DNA from: Weissella confusa
GTDB taxonomy: Bacteria > Bacillota > Bacilli > Lactobacillales > Lactobacillaceae
DNA: 64,000 nucleotides
Direction of reading: 5' to 3'
Assembly (NCBI GenBank): GCA_016466735.1
Contig: JAAOED010000004.1
Span: 1-64,000, forward strand
Below the pieces are notes generated by a model. The model was not told the DNA's origin. It was given only the letters and a program-made list of their open reading frames with translations, and did not search any database. A program made the translations under genes and the position numbers. Numbering within the stretch: the stretch's first letter is position 1; the number at the start of each line of letters is the position of its first letter. This document shows, piece by piece, positions 35,676 through 45,046 of this stretch.

Positions 35676-36311
35676 TTATCCCTTTTCAGTCGTTGTTTGG
35701 CGTTCACGGATTTGGAAACGACGACGCTTCTTACGCCCCTTCGTTTCAACCGTGTTCGCGCGTTCCTTTACATGCTTAGCCTTACCGTTACCTGGCGCCG
35801 GCTTAGTTGTCTCAGCAATCGCCGCCGTCTTTGGCTTTGGCTTGTGGTGACTACCATTTGGGTTAGTCCCGCCATTGCCAGTTGAACGACGTTGACGACG
35901 ACGCTTGCGGTGCGCCGTATTCGGCTCTTCTTCAGCTTCAGGCACGTCGTGTGGCTCAAGGTTTTCAAGCACAAAGTATGGTGCACCAAAGTTTACTTCT
36001 TCATATAAGTAATCTTGTAGTGCAGAAATTTGATTGCTACGGGCAATACCGGCCGTGCCATCCTTGTAAAAACCACGTAAACGTAGCTGATCAGCCGCGA
36101 TGTCACCAACCAGAAAATCATACTTTTCTAGGAAGTCGCTAAATCGTGCCGCCATTTTTTGCTGATTGTATGCTTCACGATAATCTTCGACCAAACGGTA
36201 ACTACGTTCATTAATGAAAATAATATTATCTTCACCGGCCGTAATTGTCGTGGCTTCTTGTCGCTTCATAAATTGCTCTTCAGCAAGTTCTTTCATGCGT
36301 TCGCGATCCAT
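35676..36311 (-). CDS. YutD family protein (DUF1027) with basic tail
   Basis: Residues about 25-120 of this 211-residue protein match the YutD domain (YRLVEDYREAYN, FSDFLEKYDFLVGDIAADQLRLRGFY, LQDYLYEEVNFGAPYFVLENL). The remainder is a low-complexity tail rich in Lys/Arg/Thr/Pro (HRKRRRQRR, GRKKRRRF), which suggests binding to nucleic acid or the ribosome (inference). The function of the family is unknown. It lies between yunD-like and yutF-like genes in one operon. Confidence 0.88.
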   Translation of the reverse strand: MDRERMKELAEEQFMKRQEATTITAGEDNIIFINERSYRLVEDYREAYNQQKMAARFSDFLEKYDFLVGDIAADQLRLRGFYKDGTAGIARSNQISALQDYLYEEVNFGAPYFVLENLEPHDVPEAEEEPNTAHRKRRRQRRSTGNGGTNPNGSHHKPKPKTAAIAETTKPAPGNGKAKHVKERANTVETKGRKKRRRFQIRERQTTTEKG

Positions 36312-36329
36312 GTTTTGCCTCCTTCCTAA

Positions 36330-37721
36330 TTAATTTTCTTCTTTATTTGGTAAAAACGTTTCGGCAAGATATGCCGCAAAGTCCTCTCGAATTACTGTAT
36401 CATATGACATCACGTTCTGTCCCGCTATTTCCAAAGTTGGGAAGTACGGAATAAACATGTAATGATCCAGTGCGCCAATAGTATACGTTGCGTCTAAATC
36501 AATCGGCTGGTCGTGAATAAACACATCCCCATCCGAATCAATTCGCAAACCAGACCAAACCACTTCGCCCCACGTATCGCCACGGAAGCCCATGCCCCGC
36601 AGCCGGTTAGGTCGAAGGAAATTGCGGTTCTTCTCAACTTCATGCGCCAAGCGCCACAAATCGCGTCCCTTCAACGTTGAACGCATTGGGTGCACTGCGT
36701 GTGGTAGCAACGCATGCAAATCATTAGCCGTTACGATACCGGCTGGCAAGTCCGTCAAAAACAAGCCCGTTGAAAGCATCGCAATATCCGTGTGCGTGCG
36801 TTCCTTCAATGCTGCTAGGCCGAGGTCAATCAAGCGATGCTCACCCTGAATACCATTCGTGTAAGTGATTGGTAATTCAGCAACCACACGCTTAGCTAGC
36901 TGTTGTTCACCACTCGTTTGATAACCCGCGATTTCAACGCGATCTTCTGGCAACGTTGGCAAATCATCCGTCACAACTGTCGTGGCCCGCATGACTGAAA
37001 TATGTCCATCTTCAATCGTTAAATCGATGCGACCAATATGGTCACCATAACGTCCCACAGCAGCTAGCATAGTGTCACCATGCTGCTCACCATTCGCCAA
37101 CAAATGGTGCGTGTGTGCGCCAATGATGACGTTCAAATCAGGATAATGCGTTGCCAAATAACGATCAGTTGGCAAACCTAGGTGTGAGAGTAACACAACA
37201 AAATCAACTTGGTCAGTTAGCTCTGGCACAAGTCGATCAAGGGCATCTGTCACCTTTTCAGGCATCCAACCCAACAACGGGAACGTCAAAATGAATGGCG
37301 CCGTCAAACCAAGCACCCCAACACGTGTGCCCTTAGGTGTCGTAATGATTTTATGCGTCACCGCCCAATCTGGCACTTCACCAGTCTGGCGGTCCGTAAT
37401 ATTACCGAGCACAACAGGGAAATTGGCGTGGTCATAAAGATGATTCATATCATCATGCGCCAAGCCCAGCCCTTCATTATTACCAATCGTGACTGCGTCA
37501 TAGCCAATCTCATTTAACAAAGCGACATTAGCCTGACCCATCGTCGCTTCCGTTAGCGGGTGTTGCCGGTCCAGTGCATCCCCAATATCGAAGGTCAATA
37601 CACTGCGACCTTCACGAATCAAATGACGCTTTTGTGTTTGCAAATAACGTCGGATTTGTGGCCAGTGCTCCAAATGCGAGTGGATGTCGTTCGTATGCAA
37701 AATTGAAATATTATCCTGCAT
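36330..37721 (-). CDS. 5'-nucleotidase / metallophosphatase, YunD type
   Basis: The 463-residue protein has the calcineurin-like metal motifs ILHTNDIHSHLE, FDIGDALD, GNNEG, LLSHLG and GAHTHH, followed by a 5'-nucleotidase C-terminal domain. It lacks a signal peptide, so, like YunD, it is cytoplasmic; it probably dephosphorylates nucleotides or dinucleotides. The canonical GNHE is GNNEG here. The start (37721) overlaps the end of the preceding phosphoesterase gene's leader region with GGAGG upstream. Confidence 0.9.
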   Translation of the reverse strand: MQDNISILHTNDIHSHLEHWPQIRRYLQTQKRHLIREGRSVLTFDIGDALDRQHPLTEATMGQANVALLNEIGYDAVTIGNNEGLGLAHDDMNHLYDHANFPVVLGNITDRQTGEVPDWAVTHKIITTPKGTRVGVLGLTAPFILTFPLLGWMPEKVTDALDRLVPELTDQVDFVVLLSHLGLPTDRYLATHYPDLNVIIGAHTHHLLANGEQHGDTMLAAVGRYGDHIGRIDLTIEDGHISVMRATTVVTDDLPTLPEDRVEIAGYQTSGEQQLAKRVVAELPITYTNGIQGEHRLIDLGLAALKERTHTDIAMLSTGLFLTDLPAGIVTANDLHALLPHAVHPMRSTLKGRDLWRLAHEVEKNRNFLRPNRLRGMGFRGDTWGEVVWSGLRIDSDGDVFIHDQPIDLDATYTIGALDHYMFIPYFPTLEIAGQNVMSYDTVIREDFAAYLAETFLPNKEEN

Positions 37722-37726
37722 ACGTT

Positions 37727-38347
37727 TTACCTCCGCTTTGCAAAATCATCGTGCTTACATTGAATAATTGTCTCAATCTCATTGAAATTGAGTGGCGTAC
37801 TCCAGACCGGACGTTCATCTGCCATCAGGTAATCCAAATCAGTACTGTCCACACCAACATTGATGTTTTCAGGAATTGGTACCATTGTGTGGTGAATGTG
37901 ACCGTGCAAGTTAATGCTGCTTGGCGTTTGGCCAAACATCATTGGGTAGTGCGTCAAGAAAAATTGGTGGTGGTTCGCCTTGATAATGCGACCAACATCC
38001 TCAAATTCATACTTGGGCTTACCATCAGACAATACTGGGTTGTGGGCAGCCAAGTACTTGAACAATGCTCGCGAATCGTGGTTTCCCTTGATAATCACAA
38101 TGTGTCCGTTCAATTGTTCCAAAATTTCAGCAATCATTTCGTGACCTTTACGTGCAGGTCGTACATGATTGACCATCGCAATATCACCCAAGTGGTACAC
38201 GGTGTCTGTTTCCCCAACACGATCATTCCATGCCTTAATCATTGCAGGGTGTTCATCGGCCAAAAAGTCGAATGGACGTGGTGCAAAATTGTTGCTTTGC
38301 AATAGTTCCTCATGGAAGAAATGCGTATCTGAAGTAAAAAATTCCAT
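37727..38347 (-). CDS. Calcineurin-like metallophosphoesterase
   Basis: The 206-residue protein has the complete metal set: TSDTHFFHE, YHLGDIAM, IKGNHDS, LTHYPM and LHGHIHH. It is a small stand-alone phosphoesterase of the type often annotated only generally; the substrate is unknown. GAGAGG is upstream. It is five bases before the YunD-type gene and 16 bases after the preceding gene, within a long operon beginning at pepQ. Confidence 0.88.
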   Translation of the reverse strand: MEFFTSDTHFFHEELLQSNNFAPRPFDFLADEHPAMIKAWNDRVGETDTVYHLGDIAMVNHVRPARKGHEMIAEILEQLNGHIVIIKGNHDSRALFKYLAAHNPVLSDGKPKYEFEDVGRIIKANHHQFFLTHYPMMFGQTPSSINLHGHIHHTMVPIPENINVGVDSTDLDYLMADERPVWSTPLNFNEIETIIQCKHDDFAKRR

Positions 38348-38363
38348 TTCTCTCGCCTCTCAA

Positions 38364-38813
38364 TTAGCGGAGTCGACCGCCTTCATAACTCTTAATCCAC
38401 TTCTCAAATAACTCAAAATCCGCCGGAAAATCATTGTACCCAACAAAACGTAATTCATCTGGTTGCTCGGCAAACTTGACGCGAACACCCCATTCATCAG
38501 TTTTATCAGTCACATCCCCACGATATTCCGGTTGCCAAGTTGGCAAAATTTCCATTAGTCGACGTTCAATATTTGGCCATTGGAACGAGACATCTTGCCA
38601 CATTGACGCAAACGGACGACGCTTATCATCAGCCATGACCTCATCTGCATTGGTGCGTGAGAAATCAAACGTGGCATCCGTGATTTCAGCGAACGTCTTC
38701 ATCTCAGCTGGCACACGCAAATAAAAGGCGTGTTGGTCCATTTGCTTGGCATAAATGTAGTCGAAACCAGCTGCTAAATTACCGCGATAATAAACAACGT
38801 ATTCTAATGCCAT
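38364..38813 (-). CDS. Conserved hypothetical protein of the pepQ operon
   Basis: I do not recognise this 149-residue soluble protein (ALEYVVYYRGNLAAGF at the start, acidic overall). It begins one base after the pepQ stop, so it is probably translated by reinitiation; no strong ribosome site is seen. The operon position between a peptidase and phosphoesterases gives no clear hint of its role. Confidence 0.72.
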   Translation of the reverse strand: MALEYVVYYRGNLAAGFDYIYAKQMDQHAFYLRVPAEMKTFAEITDATFDFSRTNADEVMADDKRRPFASMWQDVSFQWPNIERRLMEILPTWQPEYRGDVTDKTDEWGVRVKFAEQPDELRFVGYNDFPADFELFEKWIKSYEGGRLR

Positions 38814-38814
38814 C

Positions 38815-39900
38815 TTACTTATCAATCACAATCAAATCAGTTGGAATGCCCGCCGTCAAATTCTCGAACCCGTCAGCCGTGACAATCACATCATCTTCGA
38901 TACGTACGCCACCCTTACCAGCGACGTAAATACCAGGCTCAATCGTCAACAGCATACCTTCACGAACGATGTCTTCGGCAGGTGAACTTGCTGACAAAAC
39001 AGGACCTTCGTGAATGTCCAAACCAATACCGTGACCCGTTGAGTGGTTGTATTCCTTACCGTAACCGGCTTCTGTGATAATATCGCGGGCAACCTTATCC
39101 AACTCTGAATCTGCAACACCTGGCTTTACGGCATCGATTGTGGCACGTTGCGCCTTTAGGACAACATCATAAATAGTCTTTGACTCGTCATCCAACTCAC
39201 CGAACGCCAACGTACGCGTGATGTCTGACGTGTACCCATCAACAAAGTAACCAAAGTCAATTGTCACCAAGTCACCAGCTTCGATAGCCTTATCTGAGTA
39301 TGTTCCGTGAGGCAAAGCACCACGGTAACCAGATGCGACAATCGTGTCGAATGATGGCTTATCAGCCCCCTTCTCCTTGATAATACGATCAAGCAAGTTG
39401 GCCACTTGACGTTCCGTCATACCAATGTGCAATTGTGGAATCATCTCGTTGAACGCTTCAACGGCAACCTCAGCTGAACGACGCAACTTAGCCAATTCAT
39501 CAGTATCCTTCACTTCGCGAATCGCCTCAAGCAAAGCTGGTACGGGCGCGATATCAACACCGACAAAGTTTTCATCCAAGTAATCGAAGTCACGGAATGG
39601 CAATGTATCTTCGAAGCCCAAGTTTTCAATCTTAAAACGCTTGGCCGCTGCCATCGCAACACCCCAGTAGTCACGGGTAACCAACAATTGAACACCCTCA
39701 TCTAGGCGTTCGCGGTATTCTTCTTCGTAACGGGCATCGGTAATCAAAGCGGCGTTTTCACGACCAATCAAAACCAAGCCATCCCCAGTTCCGCCTTCGA
39801 AGCCAGTCAAGTAACGCATGTTTGTGCCGTTCGCGATGATCAAGCCATCAATTCCCAATGGTTCGAACAAGCGACGGACATTTTCAATTCGTGTGTTCAT
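38815..39900 (-). CDS. pepQ: Xaa-Pro dipeptidase / aminopeptidase (M24B)
   Basis: The 361-residue protein has an N-terminal creatinase-like domain and the M24 pita-bread domain with all five metal ligands: IDFGYFVDGYTSD (two Asp), HSTGHGIGLDIHE (His), TIEPGIYV (Glu) and RIEDD (Glu). It cleaves Xaa-Pro bonds, releasing proline-containing peptides' residues in a cell that depends on peptides. The start at MNTRIENVRR (39900) matches the family; a longer reading adds 18 residues unlike it. Confidence 0.92.
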   Translation of the reverse strand: MNTRIENVRRLFEPLGIDGLIIANGTNMRYLTGFEGGTGDGLVLIGRENAALITDARYEEEYRERLDEGVQLLVTRDYWGVAMAAAKRFKIENLGFEDTLPFRDFDYLDENFVGVDIAPVPALLEAIREVKDTDELAKLRRSAEVAVEAFNEMIPQLHIGMTERQVANLLDRIIKEKGADKPSFDTIVASGYRGALPHGTYSDKAIEAGDLVTIDFGYFVDGYTSDITRTLAFGELDDESKTIYDVVLKAQRATIDAVKPGVADSELDKVARDIITEAGYGKEYNHSTGHGIGLDIHEGPVLSASSPAEDIVREGMLLTIEPGIYVAGKGGVRIEDDVIVTADGFENLTAGIPTDLIVIDK

Positions 39901-39984
39901 GATTATTTTCCTCGTTTTCTTAATGCTTCCATTATAGCAAATCCCACCTGTCACGGCTGATAAGTGTTGTCTTTTCGCGCAATC

Positions 39985-40012
39985 AAAAAACAGTCACTCA
40001 ATTGAGTAACTG
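39985..40012 (-). terminator. Terminator of the men cluster
   Basis: Hairpin CAGTTACTCAATTGAGTGACTG (given on the minus strand in two arms around 39991-40012) followed by six T. Confidence 0.85.
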
Positions 40013-40019
40013 CTTAATC

Positions 40020-41129
40020 TTATAATCTGAATGTTTTCGTTGGTTGAGCTTGCAAACTGTTAATTGCGTCCCAATCGAGTGTCACACCGATTCCCGGTTC
40101 GGTCGGCACTGGTAACTGACCCGCATCTAACATCGGCGCATGCAAAATAATATCCTGCTCAAAGTAACGGTCCGCCTGCGAATTATCGCTGGGAATTATA
40201 TTCGCCCCTGGTAAGCTGGCTAATGCCGCATCAACCGCGCGCCCCAAGCCAGAGCTCAACATACCGCCAAGCCAAGGCAATCTATTATCTGCTAGTAACA
40301 GCTCGATGGCTGTTTTTGCAGCCGTAATGCCTCCGATTTTTGCTTGCTTGATTGTAAACGCATCCGCCGTTTGCTCGGCTATCGCGCGCCTCACATCAGC
40401 TAAATTGTGCAAGGATTCATCCAAACTGATGTGCATTTGCAACTTAGCTTGTGCTTCTTGATGCGCCTGCCATGAGTCAGTTGCAAACGGTTGCTCAATC
40501 ATGAAAATGCCCGCCCCTTCCAATTGCTGGAGTCGGGCAAAATCAGTTGGTTGCCATGACGCATTAGCATCAACGGAAAATTGATGATTTGGAAATTGGC
40601 TAATGACCGTTTTTAACATTTCCAAATCCGTTTGCGAATCAATCTTCAACTTAATCCGTCGGTAGCCTTGGCTCACAGCATTCTCGACTGACGTCATCAA
40701 TGCCATCTCAGTATCCGCAATGCCTATCGCAATGCCCACAGCAATTTCAGATACCGTACCACCAATCAATTGTTGCAAGGATTGGTGCATCGCTTTGCCA
40801 TAAGCATCATAGAAGGCCATTTCAAGACCAGCTTTCGCAAAAGATAGGTTTGAATGCGCAGCTAACCAGTTGGCCATATCTGCCGGGGTTTCAAAACCTT
40901 CACCTAACAGCATAGGCACAAGACGCTCAATTTCTGCAAGCGACTCAGCTTGTGACTCCGGGGCATAGCTATGATCAATAAATGATTGCACATCCCCATA
41001 CCCAGTCACACCATCCGTCGTTACGGCAATCAAAGTTAGTGGTCGATCGTATGTCACGTCATGGGCGGTTTTAAATGGCTGCTTCAAGCGTAATGTCAGT
41101 GGGTATAGTTCGATTTGTTCAATCCGCAT
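40020..41129 (-). CDS. menC: o-Succinylbenzoate synthase
   Basis: The 369-residue enolase-superfamily enzyme has the catalytic lysine pair (RIKLKIDS and FTIKQAKIGG) and metal ligands in SVDANASW, FMIEQPF and ISLDESL. It dehydrates the MenH product to o-succinylbenzoate. The start at 41129 lies inside the end of menH, with GGAG ten bases upstream. It is the last gene of menF-menD-menH-menC. Confidence 0.93.
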   Translation of the reverse strand: MRIEQIELYPLTLRLKQPFKTAHDVTYDRPLTLIAVTTDGVTGYGDVQSFIDHSYAPESQAESLAEIERLVPMLLGEGFETPADMANWLAAHSNLSFAKAGLEMAFYDAYGKAMHQSLQQLIGGTVSEIAVGIAIGIADTEMALMTSVENAVSQGYRRIKLKIDSQTDLEMLKTVISQFPNHQFSVDANASWQPTDFARLQQLEGAGIFMIEQPFATDSWQAHQEAQAKLQMHISLDESLHNLADVRRAIAEQTADAFTIKQAKIGGITAAKTAIELLLADNRLPWLGGMLSSGLGRAVDAALASLPGANIIPSDNSQADRYFEQDIILHAPMLDAGQLPVPTEPGIGVTLDWDAINSLQAQPTKTFRL

Positions 41130-41928
41130 GGTTAGCATACTCCATTAGTATGTTCGTTACCGTAGTGGGCTGTTCAAAATGAACGTTGTGTCCAGCATTG
41201 GCAACCGCTACGCGTGCAACACTCGGTAATGCTTCAGCCATTCGGTCATTAATCACCGTAAACTTAGCATCATCACTGCCAGTAATTAGCACCACCGGTA
41301 CCTGCAGATTAGGCAACTCAGGCCAATAATCCGGCATAGCACCAGTACCAAAACCGCGCAACGAATTGGCCACGTTGGTCGCCGTTTGGTTAACGCGTTG
41401 CTCGTGCATAAACGCTTGTTGTTCAGCTGATGCATTTTGCTGACTTGCGAAGAGTGGCAACTTTTCCCAGTCAGCGACAAAGGCAGCCATACCATCGCGC
41501 TCAATTCGATCAGCCTTTTGCTCATCACTTGCCACACGTGCGTCACGGTCAGTTTGATCTGCAATCCCCGCCGTCCCGCTTTCTAGGAACAACCGCTGGA
41601 GTCGTTCAGGAAATTGGTGTGCAAAGGCCAGCGCCAAACGAGCGCCCATTGAATAGCCCACTAGATTCACCTTCTCGATACCTAGCGTATCGAGGATGGC
41701 CACAATATCAATTGCTTGATTAGTGGCGTTAAAGCGTTCGGGTGACACAATCGGCGTTTGACCACCAAACCCTAATAGGTCCAGATAAATGCGCGTACCC
41801 ACTGGTTGCACTTGTTCGTAATCCGCTAAACTCCCCATGAAGCCGTGGAAAAATAGCCACGTCGGCGTGCCAGTACCTTCAATACGCACGTGATAGGGAT
41901 AATCGTTTATCAGTACCAACTTATCCAT
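41119..41928 (-). CDS. menH: SHCHC synthase (alpha/beta hydrolase)
   Basis: The 269-residue alpha/beta hydrolase has the oxyanion loop FFHGFMGSLADYEQV, the nucleophile elbow VGYSMGARLAL, and the His of AGHNVHFEQP. It eliminates pyruvate from the MenD product. The start at 41928 overlaps the menD stop region with GAGG at good spacing; the longer frame would run into menD. Confidence 0.92.
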   Translation of the reverse strand: MDKLVLINDYPYHVRIEGTGTPTWLFFHGFMGSLADYEQVQPVGTRIYLDLLGFGGQTPIVSPERFNATNQAIDIVAILDTLGIEKVNLVGYSMGARLALAFAHQFPERLQRLFLESGTAGIADQTDRDARVASDEQKADRIERDGMAAFVADWEKLPLFASQQNASAEQQAFMHEQRVNQTATNVANSLRGFGTGAMPDYWPELPNLQVPVVLITGSDDAKFTVINDRMAEALPSVARVAVANAGHNVHFEQPTTVTNILMEYANHAD

Positions 41929-43597
41929 TGAACGCCTCACGAATCTTGACCAACACCGCATCGTGTTCGGCAACATTTTGTGCACGCGTACTTTGCACTT
42001 CAATCAAGCGAAGTGTTGTTGCAGGGTGTGCAAGCAAATCACGCAAATCATCTTGTGACGTTGCCAAATGATAATCTGCATCGTAGAGGGCCGCAATTTT
42101 CTCAACCGACAAAGCCAACGGTGTACCGAACATCGGCTCAAAGTAATCTTTTGCCGCTGCTTGTGGTAGGAACGAGAAGATACCTCCGCCATTGTTGTTC
42201 ACAACCACAATCGTCATCGCCAAGTTGGCTTGATGAGCCATCATCAACCCGTTCATATCATGGAAGAGCGTCAAATCACCCGTCAGGAATGTCGTTGGCT
42301 TGCCAGTCATCGCCATACCAAACGCTGATGAAACGGTTCCATCAATGCCATTAGCCCCACGATTTGCCATCACATGCACGTTCGCGGCTGGCATAAAGTA
42401 GTTATCCATGTCACGAATTGGCATTGAGTTCGCAATGAACACTTGGCTATCAGCTGGAACAGCAGCCATCACACCAGGCAAGGCAACTTCAGACATTTCA
42501 GTCGTTGCAATTGCTGTCGCCAGCGTTTGCTTAACCGTTTGCCATTGTGTGAGGTAGTCGTTCTCAGTACGTCCATCGGTCGCCAACAAATCATCAACCA
42601 AGGCCATCTCATCAACGGCCAACGTTATCGTTGTTCGGCGCGAGTGGTCGTGACCAGCATGGTTAACCCCGACTTGAATTACTTGTACTTGTTTGTCTCG
42701 TAGCCAAGCAACAACACGGGCTGAAACTGGTGTCCCACCAAAGCGAACAGCGACATCAGGTACGAGTGTGTCATCAAGTGCACCAGCTTCAAGCAAAGCA
42801 TCGATACCATTAATGGCTACATCACTTGGACGCACGTTACTCAAGACATCTGCCAACATCGGCATTTGGAAGTGCTCAGCCAAGGTTGCAAACTTTTCGG
42901 CTTGCCACCCCGTCTCATCAGGTCCCACTAATAGCAGTGCCTTTTCATCGCGCAGCTTGTTTGCAAGCATTGCAACAGTCGCTTCATTAGAACGCATCGT
43001 GCCAACCGTAATGACTTGTTCTGTCACCGTTGGCCAAGTTTCACCTAAGTCAGGCATCAGTGGTTTGCGCAATGGTAAGTTAATTTGCACTGGACCAGCT
43101 GGCGCAGTCGTCGCCGTCACAACGAGTTGTTGAACGTGGTAATCAATGTACGCAATCACATCGGCGTGTTCGTCTTGCATTTGCAACGCACTGAATGCCT
43201 TTGTGTTGTCGCCATACATGTTAGCTTGGTTGACTGTTTGTGGCGCACCAATTTCTTGTAGTTCTTCCGGTCGATCAGTCGTCAACGCAATCAAGGGCAC
43301 GTGTGAAATATGTGCTTCCATGATTGCTGGCAAGTAATTGGCCGTTGCCGTTCCTGATGTTGCTAACAAAGCCACTGGCTTGTGCATTGCTTTGGCCATT
43401 CCTAGCGCAAAGAAAGCTGCTGAGCGCTCATCTACATCCACCGTCACACGTACGTCATCACGAACCACTTGCATTTCAGCAAGCAACAAAGCGAATGGTG
43501 TCGTACGTGAACCTGGTGATACCACGAAGTCATGTACACCTTGGGTAACCAAGCTGGTCAATAAGTGCTTAATGTTTCGGGTTAAAATTTCATTCAT
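41921..43597 (-). CDS. menD: SEPHCHC synthase
   Basis: The 558-residue thiamine-diphosphate enzyme has the MenD start (FVVSPGSRTTPFALLLA), the catalytic-region Glu in DVDERSAAFFALGMA, LATSGTATANYLPAIMEA, and the ThDP/metal motif GDLTLFHDMNGL...VVNNNGGGIFSFLPQ. It adds succinic semialdehyde to isochorismate. Its ATG overlaps the menF stop (ATGA). Confidence 0.95.
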   Translation of the reverse strand: MNEILTRNIKHLLTSLVTQGVHDFVVSPGSRTTPFALLLAEMQVVRDDVRVTVDVDERSAAFFALGMAKAMHKPVALLATSGTATANYLPAIMEAHISHVPLIALTTDRPEELQEIGAPQTVNQANMYGDNTKAFSALQMQDEHADVIAYIDYHVQQLVVTATTAPAGPVQINLPLRKPLMPDLGETWPTVTEQVITVGTMRSNEATVAMLANKLRDEKALLLVGPDETGWQAEKFATLAEHFQMPMLADVLSNVRPSDVAINGIDALLEAGALDDTLVPDVAVRFGGTPVSARVVAWLRDKQVQVIQVGVNHAGHDHSRRTTITLAVDEMALVDDLLATDGRTENDYLTQWQTVKQTLATAIATTEMSEVALPGVMAAVPADSQVFIANSMPIRDMDNYFMPAANVHVMANRGANGIDGTVSSAFGMAMTGKPTTFLTGDLTLFHDMNGLMMAHQANLAMTIVVVNNNGGGIFSFLPQAAAKDYFEPMFGTPLALSVEKIAALYDADYHLATSQDDLRDLLAHPATTLRLIEVQSTRAQNVAEHDAVLVKIREAFNG

Positions 43598-44751
43598 CTC
43601 GCTTGTCCTTCTAATAAGTTCATCATCGGTTGCATCTTCAACCCAGTTTCTGCATATTCTGAATCCGCATTTGAGTCAGCCAAAATACCCGCACCAGCAA
43701 AGAGATTGGCTTGCGTGCCAGTCACCCACATTGAGCGAATGCCGACAATCATTTCACCGTCCCCATTTGACTTCACAACACCAACCGGACCAGCAAATAT
43801 GCCGCGCGGTTGCCGTTCAATTTGCGCAATCGTTGCCATTGCCCAGTCAACTGGCTTCCCACCAAGGGCTGGGGTTGGGTGCAAACGCTCTGCCAGCGCC
43901 AACACCGTGTTGGCGTCACGCAGCTTACCGGCGATTGGTGTGTACAAATGTTGCACTTGTGGATTCTTCATAATTTGTGGGCCATCTGGCAACGTTAAGT
44001 CAGCTACGTCAGCGAGGCGGTCAACAATTGTGTCAACGACATACGCGTGCTCTTGCAAATTCTTCGCATCATGCAACAGTTCATCCGCTAGCTGTTCATC
44101 TTCAGCATCCGTCGCGCCACGACGAATCGTGCCAGCCACACCAGCCGTCTCGAATTGGCCACGGTTCACTTTGGCCAAGCGTTCAGGTGTCGCTGAAATA
44201 AACACCTCATCCCCACGCTTAATCACCATGTGATAACTGTTCGGTTGCTGATCAGCCAAATCTGCCAACAATTGAGCCAAATTCAAGTGACCAGATAACG
44301 ATACTTGGCGTTGACGACCAAGCACAACCTTTTGGTGCGTCTCATTATTAGTCATATCCTGAATGGCATTGTTCACGCGTTCCGGCCAATCCGTTTCATC
44401 CGTTGTTGCTGTAATTGCAACTGTATCTTGGCGATATGGTGCGCCAAACGGATTCGTCTCGCGGCCCCACAGATATTGATCAGTGATGTCGTACAACACC
44501 GCTGGCAACACAAAATAGCCATTCATTAGTTGGCTGTCCTGTACGTTTTGGTCATCGAATGCAAATCCACCAAAGACCGGATAGCGTTGTTGCTTCGCCC
44601 AGTCTGAGACTTCTTCGAATGATACCCCAATTAATTCTTCTGCAATTCCGAAACCATAGTAACGTGTGCGCTTATCCGCTGTTGCAAAATAGACCGCATT
44701 TTCCGCTTGTGCAAAGCGGTCACGGAGTTGTTTTTCAGATGGAAAACTCAT
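43594..44751 (-). CDS. menF: Isochorismate synthase
   Basis: The 385-residue chorismate-binding enzyme has VVLGRQRQ with the Lys base, FISATPERLAKV, TAGVAGTIRRG, ELLHDAKNLQEHAYVV, HPTPALGGKPVDWAM and FAGPVGVVKSNGDGEMIVGIR, the full menaquinone-type isochorismate synthase set. It starts the branch from chorismate. menE, menB, menA and menG are not in the window. Confidence 0.94.
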   Translation of the reverse strand: MSFPSEKQLRDRFAQAENAVYFATADKRTRYYGFGIAEELIGVSFEEVSDWAKQQRYPVFGGFAFDDQNVQDSQLMNGYFVLPAVLYDITDQYLWGRETNPFGAPYRQDTVAITATTDETDWPERVNNAIQDMTNNETHQKVVLGRQRQVSLSGHLNLAQLLADLADQQPNSYHMVIKRGDEVFISATPERLAKVNRGQFETAGVAGTIRRGATDAEDEQLADELLHDAKNLQEHAYVVDTIVDRLADVADLTLPDGPQIMKNPQVQHLYTPIAGKLRDANTVLALAERLHPTPALGGKPVDWAMATIAQIERQPRGIFAGPVGVVKSNGDGEMIVGIRSMWVTGTQANLFAGAGILADSNADSEYAETGLKMQPMMNLLEGQAR

Positions 44752-44837
44752 GCTTATACCTCACTTCTGTTCTATTAGTATAGCACTCGTTTGTCCCATA
44801 TATGAGTCACACTTTAAGGGCACTTCAATTTATCTTG

Positions 44838-44867
44838 TTACACTTTTAACAAAGTCCATAGTATACT
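44838..44867 (+). promoter_or_regulatory. Promoter of the candidate small RNA
   Basis: TTACAC (44838-44843), 18-bp spacer, TATACT (44862-44867) on the plus strand, divergent from menF and convergent with the ABC exporter. Predicted start about 44872. Confidence 0.65.
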
Positions 44868-44871
44868 AATA

Positions 44872-45004
44872 GTATGCAGATTTATCGCATCGATTTCTCA
44901 CAATTAATCTCACAACTTTTGCTGGTAACACAGCATTTACCTTTCAAATCGAACGCTGCATACCAACTCGTTTCTGTCACTCACATGATAGAAACGAGTT
45001 TTTT
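44872..45004 (+). ncRNA. Candidate small RNA with closed fold and terminator
   Basis: From the predicted start, the 5' end GTATGCAG (44872-44879) pairs perfectly with CTGCATAC (44956-44963). Inside, CGATTT pairs with AAATCG and the tip GCTG/CAGC forms a hairpin. Directly after the outer stem is an 11-pair terminator (AACTCGTTTCT with AGAAACGAGTT, 44965-45000) ending in six T. Promoter, stem and terminator fit an RNA of about 133 nt. A 54-codon frame runs through it but has no ribosome site, so a non-coding role is preferred. It resembles no RNA family I know. Confidence 0.65.
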
Positions 45005-45010
45005 ATTAGC

Positions 45011-45038
45011 AAAAAAGAGGCATACCGCAGTATCCCTC
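45011..45038 (-). terminator. Terminator of the ABC exporter gene
   Basis: Hairpin GAGGGATACTGC/GGTATGCCTC type (45017-45038) followed on the minus strand by six T. Confidence 0.83.
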
Positions 45039-45046
45039 TAAATAAA

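Noticed and set aside
43338..43973. 211-codon plus-strand frame opposite menD/menF
   Set aside because: Crosses two well-supported genes on the other strand; no start signal.
44875..45039. 54-codon frame in the small RNA region
   Set aside because: No ribosome site and the frame passes through the terminator; the RNA fold explains the region better.
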